Positions 22,079 to 33,468 of a stretch of 64,000 bases of DNA are shown here, in pieces. The position numbers were made by a program, and so were the translations under genes. Under the pieces are notes generated by a model. That model did not search any database. It had not been told where the DNA came from and saw nothing but the letters and a program-made list of their open reading frames with translations. Position 1 is the first letter of the stretch. Each line of letters begins with the position of its first letter. Location: NCBI GenBank assembly GCA_018398765.1, contig JAHBMJ010005121.1:1-64000 (forward strand), in the 5' to 3' direction. Source of the DNA: Chromera velia (lineage: Eukaryota > Sar > Chromeraceae).

Positions 22079-25000
22079 TCACCCCTCCTCCTTCCTACCA
22101 CAAATAGAGGCCGGTGCAGATCGAGACCCCATCTCCTCCTCCCCCCCCTCTGACGATCCACCCGAACATTCTGATCCTCCCTCCCTCTCTCTCTCTTTTT
22201 CCTTTTCCTTCTCCTGCATCACCCCACTCTCAGATCCCGCTTCTCTCTCTTTCTCTTTTTCTTTCTCCTTTTCCGTATCTATCACGGGCGGTGGCGGCAC
22301 ATCCGCAAGCCCCGCAATCCGCCCCTTTGCACCAAACGGAGTCGCACAGACCGACACAGACCGAGACAGACCTTCTTCCCATCCATCCCCTTCTTCTTCT
22401 CCTGATCCAGACCCTCCCCCACTCCCTCCCCCCCCTGTCTGAAGGCGCAGAGTGTCGATCAGAGGCTGCACGCCGCCCAGGAAAGAGGAGAAATTCAAAA
22501 AACCCGCAGAGGCCCCGGCATAGTCTGTCGGAGAACTGTTGGGGCCCCCACCACCCGAGGAAACCCGGGCCTTTGATGCGGTCGCGGTGGGTGAGAAAAG
22601 TCCGGCAAGCGCGTTAGGTGTCAGAGTCAGCTGACCGAGGGGTGAGGTCTCACCCACTGCCGCACTGAGCAGAGCCTGAGGGTCACCTCCATGCTGCAGC
22701 TGCAGCTGTTGGAGCCAGGCTGCTGCGGGTGAGCTTCCCCCCAGAGCTCCGGGAGGGAGGCCGGGGGGAGCGGAGGGGTGCTGTCCGCTGTTGGTTGTTG
22801 AGTTGCCCTGGTTGGATTTCGTCGTGGCGCCCCCGGAGTGGAGGAAGGGGCCGCCTCCAGAGGCAGAACCGGGGGAAGAGAACCCGAAACTGGTCAGGGC
22901 AGTACCTGTCCGAGCACCTGCAGGCGTCGAGGGGAAAAAGGAACCCCCGAGGGCAAGGCTGCCTCCTGCACACACACACACACACACACAAACCTATATA
23001 TAGAGAGGAAGATGAGGTAAATATGTTGAGGAGATATCAAAGCAGATGAAAAGAGACGGATGAGAGAGACAGCCTTCGCATGGAAAGACTGGGTCTTTGT
23101 AGAACCAACCAGTCGAGCAGCAAAAGAGGGCACAGAGGTCCAAAAAGACAGAGAAGCCATGCTTCCGTTGCTTTTTTGAAAAAACAAGCAAAAGTTCAAA
23201 TCGGCCGGCGTCGAATGGAACGTTGATGAGAAGAAGAAAAAAACAAAAAAGAGGCGGCAGGGAGGCAGACCTTCATTTTGAAGACCACTGATGTTGGCGG
23301 GGCTCGACGAAGGCATTCCAAAAGCAGACAGCTGATTGGTGTGGTGCTGTTGCTGCAACGCTCTTATCTGTGCCTTTCTTTGGCTTTCTGCAATTCTGTC
23401 TTGAATCTCTCTATCGCCACTTGCGTTTTGCCCCCCCCCCTTTTCTCTGTCTCCATCTCCACCCGTCTCCATTCCTTTTCTTCCCTTCGACTCCTCATCG
23501 CTCGACCCTAGAGCTGCAGGAGTGGCGTCGAGAAGAAGACTGAGAGGGAGCGCTATGGGAGAAGAGTGATGGGAGGACACGGGGACCATACCAGGCCGGC
23601 TCCCCGGAGTCCAGCCGCCTGTGCCGCCGAGTGCGAGTCCGGAGGCAGAAGAGTGCCCCTTAGGATTCACTGAGGGGGGGGGCGGAGGAGGGGGGATGGA
23701 AGAGGAAGAGTTGCGCACACTTCCACTACCTTCGGGAGGCGGGAGTGGGGGGAGCTGAAGGGTCCCGCCTGCTGCCTCCTGAGGCTTGCTCAAAGTCGAC
23801 GTAGGCTGTTCTGTGTTCATGGACTCTGAACGGAGAAGGGAATGGGGGGAGAAGGCAAAACTGGGTAGGGCTGGAGGGGGATTGGTGGGCGGGGGCGGCG
23901 CAGGGTGAGCTTTTCGTTTGTCATTCGGAGGTTCATCTCTGGGAGGTTGCGGCTGGTTTCCTGCTGGAGGGAACTGGTTCTTGGTTGACTGCTGTTGTGT
24001 GAGAAGGTCGTCCCTCAACTTCTGGCACAGTTGTGCGCGTGAGAGATGACCGAGAATCTTTTGAGCCTTCCCTGGATCTGCGTTCATCGCTGCTCTTGTT
24101 GCCTCTTTCTGGGCTGCAGCCAGTACTGAACGGCTGTACGCTTCATGGGATGAACTTCCAGGAGGCGGTGGTTGGAAGGCAGAGTGGCCGGGGGGAGGCG
24201 GCGGTGGCGGTGGCGAAGGACCCCCTCCTGACGGGGGGGGAGGCGGAACAGAGCACGCTGACCGAGACCCAGAGTGTGAGAGCACTCCGGGCGTTCGGGT
24301 TCCAGGAAGGGAAACAGACACGGCAGAAGAGGATGCGAGACTGTCCCGCGTGTCACCCCTGATGTCTGCACCCCCATTGGAAACACCCCCGACAGGACTT
24401 GACGGCTGCTGAGGGGAATTATTCGACGACGGCCCCCCTGTACGGGAACGTTGGAAGTGCCCCCCCGTATCGGCCGCATCGAGCTCAAAAAGCCCCCCCC
24501 CTGTGCTTCCACTACTGCCGACGAGCGGCGTTGTTGCCCTGGTGACCGAGCTAGAGTTGGGCAGAGAAGAGGGCATCCCGGGTTGTCCCCCCCCACCTGT
24601 CATGAGTTTCTCCATGGCTGCGCTGCTGATGGACCTGCTGAAAGAGACTCCCTCATCAGCACCCCCACCAGGCATCTCCAGTCCCCCGTTTCCAGGGGAG
24701 GCAGCAGAGGTCGAGGGGGTGTTGGAAAAGAAGCAGCTCCTGCAGGAATGGATGGATGGATGGATGGATGGATACACATGATGCAGGCGTGGATGAGCGT
24801 TCGTTCATGTACGCACAGAGGAAGACGTTTAATTGTCGAAAAGAAGCAACAGTTCTCGCAAGGCGGCACTTTTTCTCTGCCCAGATGAAGCTGCAAGTGT
24901 GCAAACAGGAATTGAATTGAGAGGGCGCTCTAGTCTCTCTTGTTCAATCTTCCCATTTCCTGCAGAAAGTCTCCAGAAAGAAAAGAAAAAAGGACATACA

Positions 25001-26668
25001 GGAGAAAGCAAACTACAAAATGACAGAAAGACAGAAAGAAAGAAAAGTGACTCACAGCTTCGAGATAGCGGCATCGCCCCCTCCCATCCTGTGGTTGTTC
25101 TGATTCGGATTCTGCGACTGTGCCTGCCCTCCTCGTGCTGGTGCGTGCTGCTGCTGCTGCTGCTGCTGCTGTTGTTGTTTGTTCAGGCTCGGAGGCACGG
25201 AAGAAGGAACGCCACTCCCATTGCCGCCAAACGCACCCCTTCCAACTTCATGCCCATTCCCGTTGCTCTCTCTGACACCGTGACCACTGCTTTTTTCAGG
25301 CGGCGGTGCAGGTTGAGAGAGAGCCGCAGACGATCGGCGGTGTTGACCTGTTTGGCTCCCACCCCCGCCTCTCACCTGCTGCTGCTGCTGCTGCTGCTTC
25401 CCGACACCCTCCTCGGTGCCTGAAGGCGAGTCTTGCCTGCGGGGTTCTGGCGCTGACTGCGGTGGTCTCTTTGCACCTCCTCCCGGTTTCCCCCCTCCCT
25501 CTCCAGCCTCCCTGCTGACATCCCGTCGCATCCATGGAGGCTGTCTGACTCCTTCAGAGACGGAGCCCGAGGGACCACCCCCAATGGAAGGCATTGAGGG
25601 CTGGCTTGATCTGCGAGTCTGCTTCGAAACCCCACCACCGCCCTCTCGTCCACCGCCCCCGCCATCTCGCTCACGCTCTCCAGCCCCCCGAGACACCGAC
25701 CCAGTCGCCCCTCCTCCCTCCCCAATGCCCCCCGAGTCCTTCCTGCTGAACCCTTCTGGTCTCGCCTTTGCTTCTCCTTGGTCGTGGATGAACGCGCACC
25801 TCTCGCCGTATGAGCACTGACCCGGATGGTCCGAGTGGTGCCATTGGCGGCAGAGTTGGGTCTTGTAGAGGGGCATGTGCTGTCGCTCACGCCTCTCCTC
25901 TTCTCCATGTGCGAATATACACTGCAAGTCAAGTCAACAAACAGAGAGCAGAGAAAAAAACATTGAACAGAGCCCCACTCTTCTTCATCCAGTCACACGC
26001 ATCTGTCTTGCCCCCTTAATCAAGGAGAGAAGGACGGGGTCACACATGAAATCAACAAGAGCTCCTTTTTCGTGTATGTCTTTCTTCCGAACTGTGTGCG
26101 CAGGAGAGGATATTGACTGCGAGAAAAACCCAGTTAAGGGCTCCTTTCCCATCCTGTCCCGACTGCTTCTTTTTTAGCTCGGTCCGACTCACCTTGTCAC
26201 CGTGTTGGCACATTCCCATCTGGCTCCAGTTCCGGCACAGCTCGGTCTTGAACTTCGTCTGCAAGAACAAGGGGTGAGCTTCTTGGTCAGAAGAAGGGAG
26301 CCAAAAGGCAGTAATGTGACCAGAGGACACAGAAGAAGGGGGGGACAGGAAAAAGATAAGAATGGCCACAACAGAAAGGGGGGGTACATCACACCCCTGT
26401 TCGTTCATCGGAAGTCTCAAACGGGGCCGGCCACTCGTCTCCCTTCCTCTCACCCCCTTCCAGGAGAGAAGGGAACATCCACCACAAAGAAGGGAATGAA
26501 CAGTGTCTCCGCCATCCCTGCTCGTTAACTACCCCCCTTACCGACCTTATCAATATCGCGAAGCTGCTGTCCCCTCAGAAAACCGGAGTCCCCTCCTCCC
26601 CTTTCTCCTCCATGGCCTCCATGTGCTGAGCCCCTCCTTTCTCCACGAGGTTCTCGGCCTCCCGTCAT
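22079..26668 (-). CDS. CCCH tandem zinc-finger protein, five exons
   Basis: Exons on the minus strand: 26668-26546, 26258-26193, 25921-25056, 24739-23271, 22965-22079; the phases join into an 1136-residue chain. Finger 1 is C-X8-C-X5-C-X3-H (KFKTELCRNWSQMGMCQHGDK then CIFAH), with an intron between its second and third Cys. Finger 2 follows (YKTQLCRQW...C-SYGER-C-AFI-H) with an unusual C-X11-C first spacing. Such KTELC/YKTQLC pairs typify TTP/Nup475-type proteins that bind AU-rich or other single-stranded RNA and control mRNA stability; a cytoplasmic RNA-regulatory role is inferred. The remaining ~1000 residues are disordered: Gly/Ser/Pro-rich with two Gln runs, polyproline stretches and a charged Lys/Glu tail near the C terminus. 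Only the 40-residue, Gly/Arg-rich first exon is uncertain (donor GTCGGT). The last acceptor is built from a (TG)n tract. Confidence 0.8.
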
Positions 26669-27546
26669 TCTGCACACACAAACAGCCCCGTAGCATCAGA
26701 AACACCAAGATGATCACACAAACGCAGGGCAAAAAACGGCTGCACAACCAGTTCCAAAACAACAATGAGTTGGACGATTCTGCACACAGGAAGTTTCTTC
26801 TCTGTCTTACCTCACCCCTGCATGGACCTTACTGCCTGCCGACCTGTTTCCAAACGCCCCGCCTTCTCCTCCTCCCACGCGCCCACGCGGAAGGCTTGCA
26901 TGCGCAACCGCCACGTCCATCATACGGAGAGTATAGGCACGGAAGGAAGAGAAGCGGTCAGTGTGCGGTTGAGCGACACGTCGACCCTCAAGTCAGTCAG
27001 TGAGTCAGACCGTGCATTCTTGCTCCACGACTACAGACGCTCTTTCTCGGCAAAAAGGGGGATAATTTTCAAAACCTCTGTTACAAGATCAGTGCAGTTT
27101 CCTTCAAGCCATTTTCCGACGCAGAAAATCGTATTGGCATACGTGGACAGATGCTCCGAGAAGAGCCGTCTTGCAGACTTGAATGCTCATTTTCGCAGGT
27201 GGCATCTCTATGGCAGTCCATGCTCCGGAAATGCCACCAAAATGGAGAGACGGCAAAGTCACCGCATTACAGGGCCCCGGAAAGCGATTTGGAAATTCTG
27301 GCACCTACCTTCAAGTTCCCCGCCAGGACTTTCCGGGGCCACAGGAATCATGACAGATCGCCTCGAGACGCGCCGCGGGCGGAATTTTGCAGCGTGCAAG
27401 AAGCCCACAACGGATTTTGACTGTGAAGTGCACAAGCCTAGCTGTCTGCATGGGAGTCTGGTTCTACGAGTGATCAGAATTTGAGACTGGAAGGGGGCTT
27501 CTTGAGTATTTCCTACCGTAACATCATCAAACTCACAGTCGTGACC
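26669..27546. promoter_or_regulatory. Divergent intergenic region (probable shared promoter)
   Basis: An 878-bp gap separates the start of the minus-strand CCCH gene from the plus-strand secreted-protein gene, so the upstream regions of both must lie here. No TATA-like or repeated motif stood out. A 239-codon frame (26765-27484, +) overlaps it but shows no domain, signal or splice context, so it is not called a gene. Confidence 0.35.
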
Positions 27547-28945
27547 ATGCGCTTCTTCGCCACTCTCCTCGTTCTCTTTGTCTCCGCTGTCTCGGCCATC
27601 ACCGAGGTACGTGGCGTCTCTTTGTCCCTTTCTTGAATCTTCTTGTTCCTCTTTCTTCATGATCTCATCGTTCTTCTTTCTCTTCCTTCATTTCTGTGCA
27701 GATGGAGCTCCTCGAGGCTGCCCTCGGCTTCCTCGCCGCTCCCCAGCGTGCCGGCCGCTTCATGAGAAAGTCTGCCCGTACCCCTGAAGCCGAGACTGAG
27801 CTCTCTGCCATGTCCAGAGAGGAGTACGTAGAAAACCTGGAGAAGTCCAACTGGGAGGCCGTCAACACCCAGGGGGATGGAAAGAAGGACAAGACCTATC
27901 TCTTGAAGTCCCTCCGCAGAAAGCACAACGTGATGTACTCCATCGACGGTAGGTGAGGCTCTGGGACCGTCTCTGTCTCTGTGTTCTTCTCTTCTGCTCA
28001 TTCTTGTTCATGTTTGGAAGGAGGGAGCACTGTCACGTATGCAATTTGGGCAGTAGGAGAGCTTGGGGCCTTTGAGGGGAACAAAGGTAGAAGGAGTGGG
28101 GGAGAATCAAAGGAAGAGGCGATTACAAAAGTTTTTCGTTGGGACACCCTCAGGAGAGATTTCTCTCTCATCGCCTCCCGGTTCTTCTTCTCTTTTGTCT
28201 TCAGCCTACAACTGTCGTTTGTCTGATCGACTTACTCCTTTCCAACTTCACTCCTTTCTCTCTATCTGAAAGACCTGGGAATGATAAAGAAGAAAAGGAT
28301 TGAAGAAATTATATGAAGAATGAAAGGATTTTCAGTTGGGACAAGAGAGAGACCGGAGACGATTAGGGACAGAGAGAAATGATGTGGGTGAGAGGCAAGA
28401 GTAATCGGTTTGGCTGAAAAACGATAGATGAGATGCTTAGTGAGAGGAAAGAGAGACTGAAGATCCTCAAGAGAAGAGGAGATATGGATTGATAGACAAC
28501 AGAGGAGAGGAGAAAGGTGAAGAGAGATCCAAGTTGTTGGAGAGGGCAGATGACGGGTGAGACAAGAGAGAGGCTGCAGACGATTGAGACGGTGACAGAG
28601 ATGAGAGTGGAGCGGAGGTGAAGAGGTGATGAAATAAGGAGGGGGGAACGAAGTCTGAGACAGAAGAAACCGTGAAAGTGGAGAGAGAAGAGATTTGGTG
28701 ACAGTGAGATTTGAACACAGAAAAAGAACGACAGACAGATGAGCGAGGCAAACAAAACAGAAATGGAGACCGGTATTGCAGATGCCGACAGAGAGGCAGG
28801 ATCTGAGCTCCACCCTGCCTGCCGGATTTCGGTGATAGAAACATTTTTGAGATTCTTTTCCTGCTTGTTGTCTGTGTCTGCAGGCCTTGCCCACAAGAAG
28901 GCTGTTTCTGACTGGGCCCCCTCCCCCAACCCCTACGGAAAGTAA
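27547..28945 (+). CDS. Small secreted protein, three exons
   Basis: Exons 27547-27606, 27702-27948 and 28884-28945 have consensus borders (GAG/GTACGT, CAG/ATG, G/GTAGGT, CAG/GCC) and matching phases, giving 122 residues. The first exon is a complete signal peptide (MRFFATLLVLFVSAVSA, cleavage before ITE). The mature part (~105 residues) has an amphipathic helix, a basic segment (QRAGRFMRKSART), an acidic helix (SREEYVENLEKS), a basic LLKSLRRKHN motif and a short C-terminal tail (KKAVSDWAPSPNPYGK). No Cys is present in the mature chain and no transmembrane helix follows. Secretion or routing through the ER is supported by the sequence; function is unknown. Plastid import is possible because complex-plastid proteins also begin with a signal peptide, but the residue after the cleavage point is not Phe. 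Confidence 0.65.
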
Positions 28946-31246
28946 ACAGCACAACCTGGCGCACCTAGACCACAAAGTAGCACCGGGGGGGTTCCAGATC
29001 TCCTTGCAAGGTGCACGGGCGGCGTGCTTGTATGTGCCTGTCTCCACTTTCGTAGTAGTCAATAACTAACTTTTGTTGTGTGTGAAGAGTCGATTGGTTG
29101 CTGGCTGTTTTTTACCAAATTTGCGGCTTTTATAAGTTTTGCCGGCAAACGCTTTTTGTTCTTCCTACCAGTATTGAAGAAGGTCAGGAGATGTGACTTT
29201 TGACTCGGTTTTGAGAGGTTCCAAGGACGCGGAGCGCGAGGCTCATGCATGGCCAAGATCCTTCGAGGAAACGGGATCTTCGGTGGAGGTGTAGACGTAG
29301 TGAAAGCAGGAGAGAAAAAACAAAAAAAAAGTAATTTTTCAAACTCGAAGCCCATCCAAGTGCAATAAGGTGCGGGAGGGGTCGCAGTCAAGCAGTGAGC
29401 TATACGCAGTGAGGTGAGGTGAGTCAGCTCACTCCACTGAACTGGTGTGGACGTAGTGAAACAGATTGATCGAGTCCTTGGCACTCCTTACTAGTTCTTC
29501 CTTTTGGTAATGCAACCTATCCATCTACTGTTCGTATTTACGCTTTAGCTCGAAGTCTTGAACTACCTCATACAGTCTATACCATGTTTTCATCTTTACT
29601 CCCTAGTTTACTCCTGGCTTTACAGCCTTTACTCCCATGCTCTGTATACATACTACCCGGGGGCCTACATCTAGCTAGGATTAGGATTGGGATTTTTGTT
29701 CCAGGTATAAGATTTTAAGTTATGAGTTTGTTATACTATGATGCACTTTAACTAAGATTTTAATATATAATTTTTATGGGATTTTAGCTGGTAATGCATA
29801 TGGAATAGGATAGGATTAATGTTCGGGGTTGCCCCGCGCGGGCCCGCGGTCCACTGCCGGGCCTCGACTTGCACCATCGATATATATAGCAAAGCTAAAA
29901 TCTGCTAAAAAAAAATTTTCGTTTTTGTATGAAAGGAAAAATTTAACTTAATATATATATTACATGAATCTAGCTGCTTTAATATTTACATGAAAAGTAT
30001 ACACAATCACAATTTAAAAAGACGAAGGACTCGGAAGGAGCACAAAAGTAGGTCAAATAATAAGTAGGGTCAGGGATAGTAACTGAGCCCGGGAGGCCCC
30101 CGGCCCGGCCCGCGGCCCCTTTAGGAGGCCCTCCTTGTATGTCTATCGCTAGGTCTATCATTTACTCACCCTAGCTAAAATTCTATAAAATTTTAGCCGG
30201 AATCAAATCCTGTAAAATCATACTAAAATGCTAACTTCCTGCAAGGTATAAAAAGAAAGCTTGAAAAAAAAAAAGAAATCATTTTTTTTTTAATTCACTT
30301 ATTCATTGTTAAACCTATCAATCTACATAATTATTAATTAAAAACTTTATAATAAAAAGCCAGTTTAAAAGACTCTTTATGGGACAATAAGCCAAACATT
30401 TTTTAACGTTTGAAAGTAGCTTAGTAGCTACCTGCTATTCTACACACGATCACAATCAAACAGCTCGTTGACGTCGTGGCGATTTTTTCTGGCTCTCTTT
30501 CTTTTTGCTGGACCTTTCACCCTGCATGTATGTAAACACATATATGTATGATGATTGAGGGGTTTGTTATACATGCCGCGTGTATGCGTGCACAAACAAA
30601 TCATCCGATGACTCAATAGTATCATAACTGGTGTAGACCCTGGTGCAGAGTTCAAGGGAATCAAGCAGACGGTTTTTTTATCTCCGTTGTTTCTGGTTCT
30701 TTTACGTTCCTTTTCTCCTTTTTTATTTGCGCCCGCTCCTGTCCCACTTTCATATAAGCACAGTAAGGCACATTCAGCTGGACGCGCGCGCAGAAAAAAA
30801 AAAAAACATGAAGACGTGCACAATGGAAGACCACATATGAATGAAACGGAGGCAGGCTGCATCCACTGGCGAGGGTCTCTGACGTCCAAGTCCATGCAAT
30901 CAGTCTCCAACACTCTAACGTCTAAAGACACAAAAGAGGTTTTGTTTCGAGATCGTGTGATTGTCTGGCATTTTTTGTTTTTCATCTGTATTCAGATGTA
31001 CACAAATTCAATCTGCAGTTTTAGGCGAATGAATGCACCAACGACCGGTCTGCCCGAAGAAAACGGACCTGTTCTCTGCTTTGGTTGCCTTCCGGCCAGC
31101 CTCCTCCTTCTGCATGCACAGACGGGCATATATACATAAATGCATCTACGCAAACACTTTTTAATACGTACACCTTTTGCATGCACACAAGGCTGCTCAT
31201 TGTGATGTGGTCTTTGCAACGAAATGGTCTCTCCTCGTGAGCTCGC
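28946..31246. other. Intergenic, no gene seen
   Basis: 28946-29500 is ordinary sequence. 29650-30440 is AT-rich with two GC-rich islands (about 29830-29875 and 30090-30130), which suggests old transposon material, but no terminal repeats could be paired. 30440-31246 ends at the stop of the minus-strand gene at 31247. No exon is supportable. Confidence 0.4.
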
Positions 31247-33055
31247 TCAAGTTATTTTTGTGTGCAAAGATGGAGTCCGACGCGCAACTTCGTGTCTACG
31301 ATTACTTCGGGCCTTCCGCGGCCTTCTAGTGTGCCCAAGAGAAAACCTGACTGCATGCGTATCTTCTTCCTCAGCTGACGGAATGACTGACTGACGCTCT
31401 AAGTCGATTTCTTCGTCTTCATTTTGGGCTTCCTGTCCCTCTCCGTCACCCTCCCACTGCCACTCCCAGTCGCCTTCTTCCCCCCCCTCGTCCTCTTCTG
31501 CTGCCACAGAGGCTTTCTTTTTCGACTTTTTCTTCTTCTCTTTTGCACTCTTCTTCCTTTCAGACCTCCCCTCATCGCGTTCCTCCTCCCCTTCCCCTCC
31601 TCTCTTCGAATGGGGAGGGCTGGAAGCAAATCTTCGTCCCCCCCCCGTCTCCTCATCGTCTTCTCCCCCATCCTCTTCAACCACCGCGATCTGCCTCAAC
31701 TCACCTCTAGCGCTTTTCTTTCCTTTCCCTTTTTTGCTTTTAGACCGACCCGACCCCTTGTGCTCTTCTTCCCCTTCTTCTGCGATCTCCTCTCCTTCCT
31801 GGTACTCCCACCCATACCCCCCTTCTTCCTCTTGCTCCTCTTCCCTCCAGTCCCCCCCTCCCTCTTGCTCAGGGTCCTCATCGATATAGTCCCCCCAGTC
31901 TTCTTCATATTCCCCTGCGTGCACGCAGTCAGATTGGAAGACATTCATTGCAATAGGAGAAGAGGGACACGCAGGTCTTCGTATGCTGCTGGCATCACGC
32001 CCGCTCCACTCCATTTTGCGTATATGCAGTGGGAGAGAAAACAAAAAAGGTGAGAGAAAAGACAAGAGAGTCGAAGGGAAGGTGTCAGACGACAAATTTC
32101 GGTAAGGTACGCGAAATGCATTTTCCATCAGGTGTACGCGAAAGATTGATTTCTACTGATTTTCCGATTTCACCTGCATCCTCACAAAACCTTGGCTTTT
32201 TCAACGGACTGAGTGCATCATTCCTTCCTTCTGTTTCAGCTTTGGTAGTATGCCCTCTCACCTTGCTGATGGCCTCCGACTGCTTCATCTTCGTCGTCGT
32301 CGACCTCTGCAATTCCATCACCTCTTCGTTTCCTTCTCCTCCTCTTGCTCCGACCCCTTCTCTTCCTTCTTCCCCCCCCTTCTTCATCCTCCTCATCCTC
32401 ATCTCCCCCGTCTCCCTCTTCCTCTTCTTCCTTCACTTCCTCTATCACTCTTTTCTCCTTCGACCCTACAAATCCAGGCACTCTCTTTGCTCCCGTCTCC
32501 TCAAAGTCCTCAACCCTCAGGAGAATGTGACTCAACCGGATACACCTGCAGCATATGATCGTGATGATCAAAAATTCAGTGCTGAAAGAACAGCGAGAAA
32601 CGCTCCAACAGGAGAAGAGCCACAATCTTCAGACAACTTATCGATGCAAAGCTCGAGGGGAAAAATCAAATGCACGAAAACAGGCAGGGGAACAGAAGAA
32701 GCACGATAGCGAAAAGACCGAAAAACCAAAGAGATAAGAGACACTTTTTCCGGTAAGCAATCTAGCTTCTCTGATTTCGTACAAAGGTTGTCTGATTCCG
32801 TCCAATTCGTATTCAGCCGATCCACACCCCACTGACCTCGCTCGTTTGCATCTCAAATGGAAGGGTCGACCGGGAGAGACTGCGAGTTCGTCAAAAGAGT
32901 CGAATGAGGCAAACGCGTAGACCACGAGACGGTTCGTGAAAGTGGACCAGTCTTCGAACGCAGCTGCAGCGTCGGACGTTTTGCCAATCAATAAGAAGAG
33001 TACAGACAAAGGTCCTTCTAGCTCTTTGATAGTACACAGACAGATAGACTCCTGA
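31247..33055 (-). CDS. Acidic/basic low-complexity protein, at least four exons
   Basis: Last exons on the minus strand: 33055 (or 33051)-32837, 32545-32262, 32230-32174 and 31914-31247, joined in phases 2, 1 and 1 with GT-AG borders (donors GTCAGT, GTGAGA, GTGAAA). The first listed exon encodes a folded-looking segment (SICLCTIKELEGPLSVLFLL, DSFDELAVSPGRPFHLRCKRA). It continues with LSHILLRVEDFEETGAKRVP, then a Glu/Asp run, an Arg/Lys block (GRRKRRGRSKRRRRKRR) and a likely nuclear localisation signal (SPLKKPRF). The last exon is Glu/Gly/Lys-rich with SGRSKSKKGKGKKSARG and ends in a basic tail. Upstream exons were not found; the start is probably beyond 33055. A nuclear or nucleolar role is inferred from composition only. 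No family recognised. Confidence 0.5.
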
Positions 33056-33468
33056 CTGAAAGAAATTTCAGATGCAAAACCAAAGGGTACGAATGGAGCA
33101 GGAATTAAGATCGGAGGGAGAGACAACGGCTGGCCAACCTGGAAGGCGCACCTCCGAACAGGCAAAGCCTCTCTTCAAGCTCACAGGGCCAAGCCACCTG
33201 CGCATGCATACGGACACACACACACATACACACATGCAAACGATGCGCTGACAGATGGATGGTCAGTCGAGGAAGCAAGCGAATGACGCATGCCAAAGGA
33301 GCAGGGAAGAAAAAGTCGAGCTTCATTTCACAACCATGCAAGAGGAATCGATCTAACTCCCACGTGGTGACTATCACAGAGGCACGCAAGCCGGGTATCC
33401 CTCTGTCTTTCTCTCTGTGTGGGCGTTCCCCCTGAAACTGGCCACTGAACTATTTTTTCCCCCTCCTC

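Noticed and set aside
26765-27484. 239-codon plus-strand frame
   Set aside because: It occupies the divergent promoter region, has no domain, signal or codon pattern, and ends before the secreted-protein start.
28262-29062. 266-codon minus-strand frame
   Set aside because: It lies over an intron and the last exon of the secreted-protein gene, is rich in Ser/Leu from GA-rich sequence, and has no domain or splice logic.
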